Positions 6,537 to 13,311 of a DNA stretch of 16,647 bases are shown one piece after another. Source of the stretch: Bog-756 sp037141235 (GTDB lineage: Bacteria; Actinomycetota; Acidimicrobiia; Acidimicrobiales; RAAP-2); the NCBI GenBank assembly GCA_037141235.1, contig JBAXCY010000047.1, forward strand, positions 1 through 16,647, read 5' to 3'. A program made the translations under genes and the position numbers. Positions within the stretch are counted from its first letter, which is position 1, and each line of letters opens with the position of its first letter. The notes under the pieces were generated by a model. It made no database searches. It had not been told where the DNA came from and was given only the letters and a program-made list of their open reading frames with translations.

Positions 6537-7571
6537 ATGAACATGCGTTCAATCAAGACAGCGATGACGGCCTCCGCGGCAACCTTGGGCCTGGTTTGGA
6601 CGATGGGCGTCGCCGGATCCAGTGTTGCTGGTGCAACGCCTCAAGTTGGTCCTGTGACCCAAGATGGCTATATCTGCACGGTAGTGGGCACCAAAGGCAA
6701 CGACGTCTTGACCGGTCATGCTGGTGATGTGGTGTGCGGAATGAAGGGCAACGACACGCTCACGGCGATCGGAACTGGAGCGGTCATCCTCATCGGCGGT
6801 AAGGGCAACGACACGTTGGACGGATCGACCACCCCCGGGGCCGATGATGTGCTCAACGGAGATGCGGGCACCGACTCCATCGACGGCAGCGTCGGCGGCG
6901 ACACCATCAGTGGTGGTGCGGGCGGCGACACCATCAACGGAGGTGCGGGCGGCGACACCATCAACGGAGGTACCGGCAACGACGTGATCAATGGTGATTC
7001 TGACAACGACGTGATCAATGGTGACCAGGGCAATGACACCCTCAATGGCGATGACGGGAACGACGTCGTCAATGGCGGTACCGGCAACGACACCGAGGAC
7101 GGTGGCGCTTCGAATGACGCCCTCAATGGCGATCAGGGAAGCGACACGCTCGATGACAGCCAGGGTTCCAATATCTTGGACGGGGGTCAGGGTTCCGATG
7201 ATGTGACGTGCAGCTCGGGAAGCTTCACCACCCTTGTGGGCGAAGACGACTCGGATAACGAAAATGATTGTGGCGGTTCGAACGTCGAGCACGCAGGACT
7301 GTCGTTCCAGGGCACGGTCACGGCGACCGATGGCACGACGACCATGACGGTTGCGGTGACTGATGTCAGCGATGCCGGCCAGGCGTTCCTCGGTTCCTGC
7401 CCGAGCCCGATCACGGTCTCGTTGGTCGGCGCCACCATCGAAGGTGACAACGGAGCCAGTGTGGCCACGGGCGACGACGTCGAGTTTACGGCCGACGCTC
7501 CATCCAGTGGATGCACGCCGACAGCGAAGTTCGTCCAAACCCAGGGAAGCCAGGGAGACAACGAACAGTAG
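6537..7571 (+). CDS. Secreted RTX-type calcium-binding repeat protein
   Basis: The 344-residue product starts with a Sec signal peptide (MNMRSIKTAM, hydrophobic to about 30, cleavage near AGA at 31-33). Residues about 51-223 are glycine/aspartate nonapeptide repeats of the RTX type (GGxGxDxux), such as GTKGNDVLTG, GGAGGDTINGG, GGTGNDVINGD and GDQGNDTLNGD. These form a calcium-loaded parallel beta-roll in family members. Residues about 255-335 make a separate beta-rich domain with C288 and C326, which I cannot assign firmly. An N-terminal signal peptide rather than a type I secretion tail fits actinobacterial RTX-like proteins; no type I exporter genes are nearby. ATG 6537 follows the purine-rich GAAGGGCAGGG. 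Base composition appears less GC-rich than the neighbours. A surface, adhesive or matrix role is inferred, with no enzymatic domain seen. Confidence 0.88.
   Translation: MNMRSIKTAMTASAATLGLVWTMGVAGSSVAGATPQVGPVTQDGYICTVVGTKGNDVLTGHAGDVVCGMKGNDTLTAIGTGAVILIGGKGNDTLDGSTTPGADDVLNGDAGTDSIDGSVGGDTISGGAGGDTINGGAGGDTINGGTGNDVINGDSDNDVINGDQGNDTLNGDDGNDVVNGGTGNDTEDGGASNDALNGDQGSDTLDDSQGSNILDGGQGSDDVTCSSGSFTTLVGEDDSDNENDCGGSNVEHAGLSFQGTVTATDGTTTMTVAVTDVSDAGQAFLGSCPSPITVSLVGATIEGDNGASVATGDDVEFTADAPSSGCTPTAKFVQTQGSQGDNEQ
6894..6974. repeat. 27-bp tandem repeat inside the RTX gene
   Basis: Three units starting GGCGGCGACACCATCA begin at 6894, 6921 and 6948, each 27 bp and nearly identical; a more diverged fourth begins at 6975. 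Each unit encodes one pair of short RTX turns (nine residues). Near-identity at DNA level, including silent sites, suggests recent duplication or gene conversion. Confidence 0.8.
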
Positions 7572-7608
7572 AGGTGACTCTCGGGCCTCGGGTCCGTTTG
7601 AGCAGTCC

Positions 7609-7646
7609 CCGGGCCCGCAACTCCACACTCGGAGCGGCGGGCCCGG
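7609..7646 (+). terminator. Long GC-rich hairpin after the RTX gene
   Basis: CCGGGCCCGC (7609-7618) and GCGGGCCCGG (7637-7646) are exact reverse complements. Inside them CTCC (7621-7624) can pair with GGAG (7631-7634), extending the stem past a 2x2 internal loop. It lies 38 nt after the RTX stop and has no U-tract, in keeping with hairpin terminators of high-GC actinobacteria. Confidence 0.55.
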
Positions 7647-7751
7647 TCGCGTCTCAGGGACGCAGGAACGGCTTCCACACTTGACCAGACAGGGTGTGCC
7701 ACCTCAGACAAGTTGGGCTAACGATTGCCAAGTGATCAAGAGCCCATGAGG

Positions 7752-7771
7752 ACCCTTCACTTCGGCCTCAA
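7752..7771. repeat. Direct repeat copy 2 flanking the RTX gene
   Basis: Exact second copy of the 20-mer at 6330-6349, same orientation, 1,422 bp apart. Shared flanks are limited to a downstream ACGCCCGC (offset by one nt) and an upstream TGAG close to the repeat. Confidence 0.8.
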
Positions 7772-8056
7772 GCCAGAAACGCCCGCAACTGGTTTGCCAG
7801 AAGGCCACGGCCCGCCGAAGGTTGAAAAATCAACGGGCGTCCGCAGCCCAACACCAGAGAGCTCGGGATGGACCGTCCGATCCTCGCTCAAGAACCGAAG
7901 CGTCTGACGTGCATCTGGCCCAGGTTGGTGCGCGCACGACCCGGACGGCATCCATTCTGCGCTGGCTGCCCAGGGCTCCGATCATCCCGTTAGTGACCTG
8001 GATCATCTGTCTGTGGGGCCAACTCAGCCAAGCACACCCAACCCACTCGTAGATGG

Positions 8057-8074
8057 AAGGATCGTTCCTTTTTT
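8057..8074 (+). terminator. Weak U-tailed hairpin
   Basis: AAGGA (8057-8061), loop TCGT, TCCTT (8066-8070), then four further T. The stem is only 5 bp but the run of six T is rare in this GC-rich sequence. No gene clearly ends here; it could end an unrecognised small transcript or insulate the promoter at 8255-8298. Confidence 0.3.
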
Positions 8075-8254
8075 GATTGGTGGCGTGGTCACCGCTGTCC
8101 GGCCTAGACGGCGCCATCGAGGAAGTCCGACTCATCGCCGACCAAATGGAGACCACCAGGACGAGTCACCGGAATTTCGAGCAGCATTGCCCGATCCGTC
8201 CACGCTCAGCCCTCAGAAGGCCCCGAACTCACGGGAGCATACTTTGGCTATTTC

Positions 8255-8298
8255 TGTAGTTCCCTTCAACAGGGAACTACATATAGAATGGGAACTAT
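8255..8298 (+). promoter_or_regulatory. Promoter/operator of the antitoxin-nucleotidyltransferase pair
   Basis: TGTAGTTCCCT (8255-8265) and AGGGAACTACA (8271-8281) form a perfect inverted repeat with 11-bp arms and 5-nt spacer. A third half-site GGGAACTAT (8290-8298) repeats the right arm (GGGAACTA at 8272 and 8290), exactly 18 nt further. TAGAAT (8284-8289) between half-sites 2 and 3 fits a TANNNT -10 box and would place transcription start at about 8296-8297, the A of ATG 8297, that is a leaderless mRNA. A protein bound to these sites would block RNA polymerase, so self-repression by the wHTH product is inferred. Confidence 0.65.
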
Positions 8299-9349
8299 GT
8301 CCACGACCGACCAGCTAGGAGACCGAGTCCGCCGAGTCCTCGGCGCCGCCCTTCCCCAGGGTCTGTTCGTGGAAGTCACGCCCCGGCAAAATGTAAACGC
8401 CCCGGCTTTCGACATCACCGTCCGGGCCGGTGCCACACAGCACTGTTTCACCGCTGGATGGGCTGGCGAAGGCTGGCCGTCCGACGTGGAGAGGCTCGTA
8501 CAGCTCGTGCCGGGAGTCGAGGTCGTGATAGCCGCCAACCTGTCCACCGGAGCAAAGCAGTGGCTGCGGCAAGAAGGTCTCGGCTGGGTGGACCAGACAG
8601 GGTGTGCGGAGATCAATCGATCGTCCGGTCTGGTGATCGCCCGAGAGTCGACACGGGCCCCTGCACCGATTGCACGCCCCGGTCGTTGGAACCGTTCGAT
8701 GCTGGCCGTGGCGGAGGCCTCCCTGTCTGGCGTCCTACCCACGGTGGCGAGCATTGAGCAAGCAACCGGGTTGTCTCGCCATGCCACTGCGGTGGCACTG
8801 TCCCGCCTCGAGCAACTCGGCCACCTGAATCGACCTGAGGCGCAGCGCGGTCCCACGTCAGGCCGTCACCTCGGGGACACGGATGCCTTCCTCGATGCGT
8901 ACGCAGCTGCGGCGGCCGAGCATCGCTCAAAGCAACCCGTCCTGTACGTCCACCGGCTCTGGACTGATCCACTCGACACCCTCCGCCAAGAGATCGGCCC
9001 AAAGCTCGGGTTCGACAACGCCCGCTGGGCCGTCACAGGTGTTGGTGCTTCCGTGCTGTTGGCGCCCTACCTCAGCGACATCACGACCCTCGAGCTCTAC
9101 GTGGATGCGGATCTGATGTCCGATACCTCCGAGCTCGCCTCCCGGCTCGGCGGTCGGCTCGTCGACAAGGGGTACCGTATCGAGGTCCGTCAACTACCCA
9201 CGGCCATCAGCGCTCATGGGCCGTCGATCGATGACATCCCCGTCGCACTGCCAGTCCGGGTCTATGCCGATCTCCTGGCTCGAGGCGGACGGTCCGCCGA
9301 GGCAGCACACCACCTACGAGAGAGTCTCGATGTCGGAAGCACCACGTAG
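8297..9349 (+). CDS. wHTH regulator, AbiEi-like antitoxin of a type IV-like TA pair
   Basis: 350 residues from ATG 8297; ATG 8288 (3 codons earlier) is an alternative, but the proposed promoter supports a leaderless start at 8297. An N-terminal domain (about 10-115) contains VVIAANLSTGAKQWLRQEGL and GWVDQTGCAEI, resembling the nuclease-like N-terminal region of AbiEi-type regulators, with no intact nuclease motif that I can confirm. A helix-turn-helix lies at about 143-181 (SIEQATGLSRHATAVALSRL). The C-terminal part (about 210-350) ends with PVRVYADLLARGGRSAEAAHHL, a segment typical of AbiEi-like antitoxins paired with nucleotidyltransferases. In this family the antitoxin represses its own operon and prevents toxin action. 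It overlaps the next gene by 20 nt, implying coupled translation, and is preceded by a three-half-site operator. Confidence 0.78.
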   Translation: MSTTDQLGDRVRRVLGAALPQGLFVEVTPRQNVNAPAFDITVRAGATQHCFTAGWAGEGWPSDVERLVQLVPGVEVVIAANLSTGAKQWLRQEGLGWVDQTGCAEINRSSGLVIARESTRAPAPIARPGRWNRSMLAVAEASLSGVLPTVASIEQATGLSRHATAVALSRLEQLGHLNRPEAQRGPTSGRHLGDTDAFLDAYAAAAAEHRSKQPVLYVHRLWTDPLDTLRQEIGPKLGFDNARWAVTGVGASVLLAPYLSDITTLELYVDADLMSDTSELASRLGGRLVDKGYRIEVRQLPTAISAHGPSIDDIPVALPVRVYADLLARGGRSAEAAHHLRESLDVGSTT

Positions 9350-10163
9350 CCGCCAAGCACGGGCCATGGCCGAAGCCGCCCTCGTTCGCCTCGTGGCCGC
9401 CTACGGGGAGACCCCCGAGTTCGTACTGCTCGGAGGCCTCGTACCGGATCTGCTGTGCACCGGGGCGGCCCACCAGCACGTCGGAACAACGGACGTCGAC
9501 ATCCAGGTCGATCTGGAGATCCAAAGCGGTTCGGAAAATGCAACCCGCCTCGAACGAGCCCTCGAGCAGAGCGGATTCTCACCATCCAGCGAGTACGTCT
9601 GGCGGTGGGTGGACGCCATGGGACCTGGGGCGGTGGTAAAGATCGAGTTCCTCGCCGACCTGGAAGACGCCCCCAACGAGGCAACAGTCAACTTCGATGG
9701 ATGCCAGACGCTGGGAGCGGTGAACCTCAGAGGCACCGGTTTTGCCGCACAGGATTGGCGGCTTCGTTCCTTCACCGCCGAGATCGAGGACCGTTCGGCG
9801 ACCGTGGAGGTGCGGGTGGCGACGCTTCCGGCCTACTTGCTCGCCAAGATCCACGCCGCCTACGGCCGAGCAGCCATCAAGGACTGGCACGACGTCGCCT
9901 ATGTCGTGCTCCATAACGACGATGGTGGTCCGGATGTCGCTGGTGAACAGGTGCAAACAGTTTTCGGTCACCACCTGGTGGGCCAGACGAGGACCGCCCT
10001 CGGCGAACTGGCGGCAAATTTCGAGCACGTTGGCGCCCAAGGAAGTATCGCCTACGCCCAGACAATGACCGACCTCTACCCTGACCTCGACGCAGACATC
10101 CTCGCCAACGACGCGGTTGCAGGTATCGCGGCGTTCCTCGGGAGGCTGCGGATCAAGCCGTAG
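9330..10163 (+). CDS. Nucleotidyltransferase, AbiEii-like toxin candidate
   Basis: 277 residues from ATG 9330, with GAGAGAG about 5 nt upstream. The frame is open further left, but that part overlaps the antitoxin gene and looks like shadow. The polymerase-beta-type core is visible: FVLLGGLVPDLL (31-42) with GG at 35-36, TTDVDIQVDL (53-62) with catalytic Asp pair D55/D57, and VKIEFLADL as the probable third acidic strand. LPAYLLAKIHAAYGRAAIKDWHDVAYVV further on matches the AbiEii/AbiGii helical segment with conserved Lys and KDxxD. AbiEii-like enzymes transfer nucleotides, in some members onto tRNA acceptor ends, halting growth until the antitoxin acts. Target here unknown. Its 20-nt overlap with the upstream antitoxin gene indicates one operon and links their doses. 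An orphan DNA-modifying or antibiotic-modifying nucleotidyltransferase is a less likely reading. Confidence 0.8.
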   Translation: MSEAPRSRQARAMAEAALVRLVAAYGETPEFVLLGGLVPDLLCTGAAHQHVGTTDVDIQVDLEIQSGSENATRLERALEQSGFSPSSEYVWRWVDAMGPGAVVKIEFLADLEDAPNEATVNFDGCQTLGAVNLRGTGFAAQDWRLRSFTAEIEDRSATVEVRVATLPAYLLAKIHAAYGRAAIKDWHDVAYVVLHNDDGGPDVAGEQVQTVFGHHLVGQTRTALGELAANFEHVGAQGSIAYAQTMTDLYPDLDADILANDAVAGIAAFLGRLRIKP

Positions 10164-10290
10164 TCAGGTGTCCACGGTTCACGTCACGACCGGTTGCTAC
10201 GGCCGGACGTGCCAGGTCCCCAGATATCGAGGGCGCCATCGTCGAGGCCTCATTGGGTCAGTCACACGGTGGACGGGTAGGTCGGGACGA

Positions 10291-10306
10291 TCCACCCCAT
10301 GGTGGA
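10291..10306. terminator. Small hairpin between convergent genes
   Basis: TCCACC (10291-10296) and GGTGGA (10301-10306) pair around CCAT. It lies in the 254-nt gap between the nucleotidyltransferase stop and the hrpB stop and could serve both strands, but it is short and has no U-tract. Nothing else is supported in the gap. Confidence 0.25.
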
Positions 10307-10417
10307 CAGTGCGAGACCCGACGGCCCACTGATCGTGCAGTCCATGACCTCGGCCCCATGCGGTTCGTTACGAGCGAAGCCGGGTCATCGTCGTACGGCG
10401 GAACCACCGGGACCAGG

Positions 10418-12916
10418 TCAGTGGCGCGGCCGGGGGCGCTGGCCGGGGGCCGCGGTCGCCGGATCTTCGGGCCAGTGGTGACGCGGATAGCGCGCAGCCA
10501 TCTCGCGGCGGACCGCCGACCAGCTCCCGGTCCAGAACCCCGGGAGGTCGCCGGTGATCTGGACCGGCCGTCCGGCTGGCGAGAGCACCTCGACCGTGAC
10601 CGGAATCCGACCGTCGGCGATCGTCGGGTGCACCGCTGTGCCATAAAGGTCCTGGGCGCGCACCGCTATCCGGGGATGCTCGCCGTCGTACGCGACCGGA
10701 GCACTCTTGCCGTTGGCGAGGCGCACTGCGTCCGGCACGAGTCGGTCGAGGTCGGCGACCAAGCCGCCGAGTCGCAAACGGATGACGCCAGCCATATCGA
10801 CGCGCGCTAGGTCCGCCTTGCCCGTCGCCCGCCAGAGCAGCGGGACGAGCCACTCGTCAACGTCGGAAGCGAGTGCTTCGTCGGTGCACGATGGCCACGC
10901 CTCGCCGAACGCGACACGTGCCCACCGGACCCGTGCCTGGAGAACTCGCGCTGCGCTCGACCACCGCAGAGGTGCCAGTCCGGTCGACACCGCGTGGGCG
11001 ACGAGCACCTCGGTGGTCTCGGGCCCTGCCGGCGCTGCGGTGCGGGCGGCTCCGAGGACGAGCGAGTCGAGGACGCGTTCGGTCGTCGCTCGCAGATCGT
11101 CGACTCCGTCGTCCCAGGCAACCCGGACGACGGTGACGATCTCCTCCCCCCCGATCGACTCGATGTCCTCACGGTCGAGCACCGCAGCGAGCCGGATCCG
11201 GCCCTCGGTGCGAGTGGCGCGGTCCGCTCCCTCGATCTCGGCAGCCACCAACCACGACGCACCGATCAGTGGGTCGTGCTCGGGAAGTGCCGCCCCCGAG
11301 CCGTGGCGCAGCCGGTAGCGGGCGCCACCGCTCGACTGCGCAATCCGGTCGGGGTAGGCGAGTGCGAGTAGAGGTCCAGGATCGGCCGTCAGACTGCTGC
11401 CTGTAGGCAACTTGGCCCGTCGGAGTAGTTCGTCGGCACGGCGGCGCACTGTTGCGACGGTCGAGCCGTCGACCTCGAGCGAGCCCGACCCGTCGCCCGT
11501 CAGCACGGCGAGTCGTTCCGCGATGTCCACGCTCACAGGGGAGTCCCGCCCGCCCCGCCGGGCGATGTCCCGTTCCGAAAGCATGGCCGCGAGGAGCGCC
11601 GCCGCCCGGCGCCCGTCGCCAGGTGCCTCGATCACCATTCGCGCCAGTCTCGGGTGAAGGGGAAGCTCGAGTAACCGATGCCCGAGATCGGTCGGGCGGC
11701 CGTTGGCGAGTGCGCCGAGCTCGATCAGTAGGGAGGTGGCGACCGCGAATGCGCCCGGAGGCGGCGGGTCGAGCCACGAGAGCGCGTCGAGGTGCGCACC
11801 CCAGACGGCGAGTTCGAGCGCGAGAGGCGCAAGGTCAGCGCCGATGATCTCGGGGTCGGGCCAGGCGCGGCGTCCGAGGTGCTCGGATTCGGACCACAGC
11901 CGATAGGCAGTGCCGGGAGCGGTGCGACCAGCGCGACCGGCGCGTTGGTCAGCTGACGCACGCGAGGTCGTGAGCGTCCGCAACCGACTGAGGCCGCTGG
12001 CGGGGTCGAACGCTGGCCGTCGAGCCAATCCGCTGTCGATGACGACCGTCACGCCCTCCACGGTCACACTCGACTCCGCGATATCGGTTGCGATGACGAC
12101 CCGGCGGCGAGCACCCCCACGCAACGCCCGGTCCTGCGCCGCGGCTGGCAACATGCCGTGGAGCGGGAGCACGTCGACGTCACCAAGATCGCGGAGCGAA
12201 CGGATGGCGGTTCCGATCTCTCCGACCCCGGGGAGGAAGACCAGGACATCCCCGGGGTCGTGCTCGAGCGCATGATGCACCGCCGTGGCCACACTCTGCT
12301 CGAGGCGGGCGTTGGGTCGTCGCGGCAAATAGCGCACATCGATCGGGAAGGAGCGTCCCCGACTCGCCGCAACTGGCGCGCCCCCGAGGAGGACCGAGAC
12401 CGCGCCCGAGTCGAGCGTCGCAGACATGACGAGGACTCGAAGGTCCGGCCGCAATCCGCTACGGGCATCGAGCGTAAGAGCCAAGCCCAGATCCGCTTGG
12501 AGGTGGCGCTCGTGGAACTCGTCGAAGATCACGAGCGCGACACCGTCGAGGGCGGGGTCTCGCTGAAGGCGTCGGGTGAGGATGCCGTCGGTGACGACCT
12601 CGATCCGGGTTGCCCCCGAGACCCGGCGTTCGTCACGCGTCGAGATACCGACCGTCTCCCCTACACGCTCGCCGAGGAGGGCCGCCATGCGCGTTGCCGC
12701 AGCGCGGGCCGCCACCCGACGAGGCTCCAGCAGGAGCATGCGACCGCCATCCATCCAGGGCTCCCCGAGTAGGCGGAGGGGCACGACCGTCGTCTTTCCT
12801 GCACCCGGCTCCGCCTGGAGGACCGCAGCGCCGACCTCAGCGAGTGCCACGCGAAGTTCGTCGATGACCTCTTCGATCGGCAGCCCGGTCGCAGCTGGGT
12901 GAGGGAGGGCGGCCAC
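10418..12916 (-). CDS. hrpB: ATP-dependent helicase HrpB
   Basis: 832 residues, the expected HrpB size. DEAH/RHA-type motifs appear in order: QAEPGAGKTT with K41 (Walker A), LLLEPRRVAARAAA (motif Ia), FDEFHERH at 131-138 (DExH box), MSATLDS at 164-170 (motif III), LPLHGML, IATDIAESSVTVEGV (motif V) and QRAGRAGR at 324-331 (motif VI). The HrpB-specific C-terminal part is present, with VEVLSPAGRPVQITGDL, then GFWTGSWSAVRREMAARYP and a final HHWPEDP. HrpB is an RNA-type helicase, widespread but non-essential in most species, with poorly known substrates. The start is GTG 12916, since the frame has no ATG nearby. TACCCT five nt before it could be a -10 box for a near-leaderless transcript. It converges with the nucleotidyltransferase gene and diverges from the SNF2 helicase gene. 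Confidence 0.93.
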   Translation of the reverse strand: MAALPHPAATGLPIEEVIDELRVALAEVGAAVLQAEPGAGKTTVVPLRLLGEPWMDGGRMLLLEPRRVAARAAATRMAALLGERVGETVGISTRDERRVSGATRIEVVTDGILTRRLQRDPALDGVALVIFDEFHERHLQADLGLALTLDARSGLRPDLRVLVMSATLDSGAVSVLLGGAPVAASRGRSFPIDVRYLPRRPNARLEQSVATAVHHALEHDPGDVLVFLPGVGEIGTAIRSLRDLGDVDVLPLHGMLPAAAQDRALRGGARRRVVIATDIAESSVTVEGVTVVIDSGLARRPAFDPASGLSRLRTLTTSRASADQRAGRAGRTAPGTAYRLWSESEHLGRRAWPDPEIIGADLAPLALELAVWGAHLDALSWLDPPPPGAFAVATSLLIELGALANGRPTDLGHRLLELPLHPRLARMVIEAPGDGRRAAALLAAMLSERDIARRGGRDSPVSVDIAERLAVLTGDGSGSLEVDGSTVATVRRRADELLRRAKLPTGSSLTADPGPLLALAYPDRIAQSSGGARYRLRHGSGAALPEHDPLIGASWLVAAEIEGADRATRTEGRIRLAAVLDREDIESIGGEEIVTVVRVAWDDGVDDLRATTERVLDSLVLGAARTAAPAGPETTEVLVAHAVSTGLAPLRWSSAARVLQARVRWARVAFGEAWPSCTDEALASDVDEWLVPLLWRATGKADLARVDMAGVIRLRLGGLVADLDRLVPDAVRLANGKSAPVAYDGEHPRIAVRAQDLYGTAVHPTIADGRIPVTVEVLSPAGRPVQITGDLPGFWTGSWSAVRREMAARYPRHHWPEDPATAAPGQRPRPRH

Positions 12917-13026
12917 ACGCCAGGGTACGGCAGCTACGTGTGCACCGATGCAGACCGTCCGACGGGTGAACCGGTAGGCCCATGACTCGAGGGTGTTGCC
13001 CCAAACCTGACCAGTGCGTCGTCAGT

Positions 13027-13095
13027 CCGTGGACGGTAGGGCATTTCAGTCGAGACTTGTGATCCCAAGGTGGTGGCTCGAGACCCACACGGCCC
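13027..13095 (+). pseudogene. Decayed tRNA-like sequence related to tRNA-Lys
   Basis: The segment 13054-13095 (GACTTGTGATCCCAAGG...CACGGCCC) aligns with 6204-6246 of the tRNA-Lys gene at 35 of 43 positions with one gap. It keeps the 3' acceptor strand ACGGCCC, most of the anticodon-loop 3' side and a T arm that lacks one base (GTGG against CCCAC around a TCGAGA-containing loop). Upstream, GGTAGGGCA (13035-13043) resembles the D-loop/D-stem end GGTAGAGCA, but the 5' acceptor strand GGGCCGT is absent and the anticodon stem does not pair, so it cannot be a normal tRNA. Orientation equals that of the tRNA-Lys gene. It lies in the 395-nt gap between hrpB and the SNF2 gene, which otherwise shows only small hairpins and a weak promoter. 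It is either a relic tRNA or the far attachment site of an old tRNA-targeting element. Confidence 0.55.
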
Positions 13096-13100
13096 TCCGC

Positions 13101-13122
13101 ACACAAGATGCTGCACTTGTGT
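13101..13122. other. Inverted repeat after the tRNA relic
   Basis: ACACAAG (13101-13107) and CTTGTGT (13116-13122) are exact reverse complements, 8 nt apart, five nt after the tRNA-like segment. It may be the remnant of a tRNA terminator or a protein site; there is no U-tract. Confidence 0.35.
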
Positions 13123-13228
13123 AGGGACATGTCGTCTCGCTCAGCAGGGGCTCCACGGCAGCCGCTTCCTGGTCTCAAGTCCCACATCGGCGGACTTTCT
13201 AGGAACAGCCAGGTCAGTGCGCGCCCTT

Positions 13229-13282
13229 CCCAAGCCCCTTGGGCCGACCCCCGGATCGACACATGATCACGGGCGGTACGGT
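13229..13282 (+). promoter_or_regulatory. Candidate promoter region of the SNF2 helicase gene
   Basis: CCCAAG-CCC-CTTGGG (13229-13243) is a perfect short inverted repeat. TCGACA (13256-13261) and TACGGT (13277-13282) could be -35 and -10 boxes, but the 15-nt spacer is short. Transcription would begin near 13289, about 20-35 nt before the possible start codons. Confidence 0.3.
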
Positions 13283-13311
13283 GTCTTCGAGCCGTCGAGA
13301 CCAGTGGGAGC

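Larger units (their letters stand above)
7647..8254. other. Region without a convincing gene
   Basis: About 0.6 kb in which short open frames on both strands overlap, lack ribosome sites and have mixed composition, so none is called. It holds the second copy of the 20-nt direct repeat (7752-7771), a small hairpin GTTGA-AAAA-TCAAC (7821-7834), a weak U-tailed hairpin (8057-8074), and a 17-nt stretch at 7683-7699 repeated inside the downstream antitoxin gene. A degraded gene or an unrecognised small RNA are both possible. Confidence 0.5.

Noticed and set aside
6894..7150. Regular repeats that could suggest a CRISPR array
   Set aside because: The period is 27 bp without unique spacers, in frame, and encodes RTX nonapeptides.
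6549..7628. Minus-strand open frame (359 codons) across the RTX gene
   Set aside because: It is the antisense reading of the RTX repeats, which produces artificial repeats rich in Val/Ile/Asp; no start signal or domain.
10253..12275. Several plus-strand open frames opposite hrpB
   Set aside because: They lie over conserved helicase motifs on the minus strand and have Arg/Ser/Pro-rich shadow composition.
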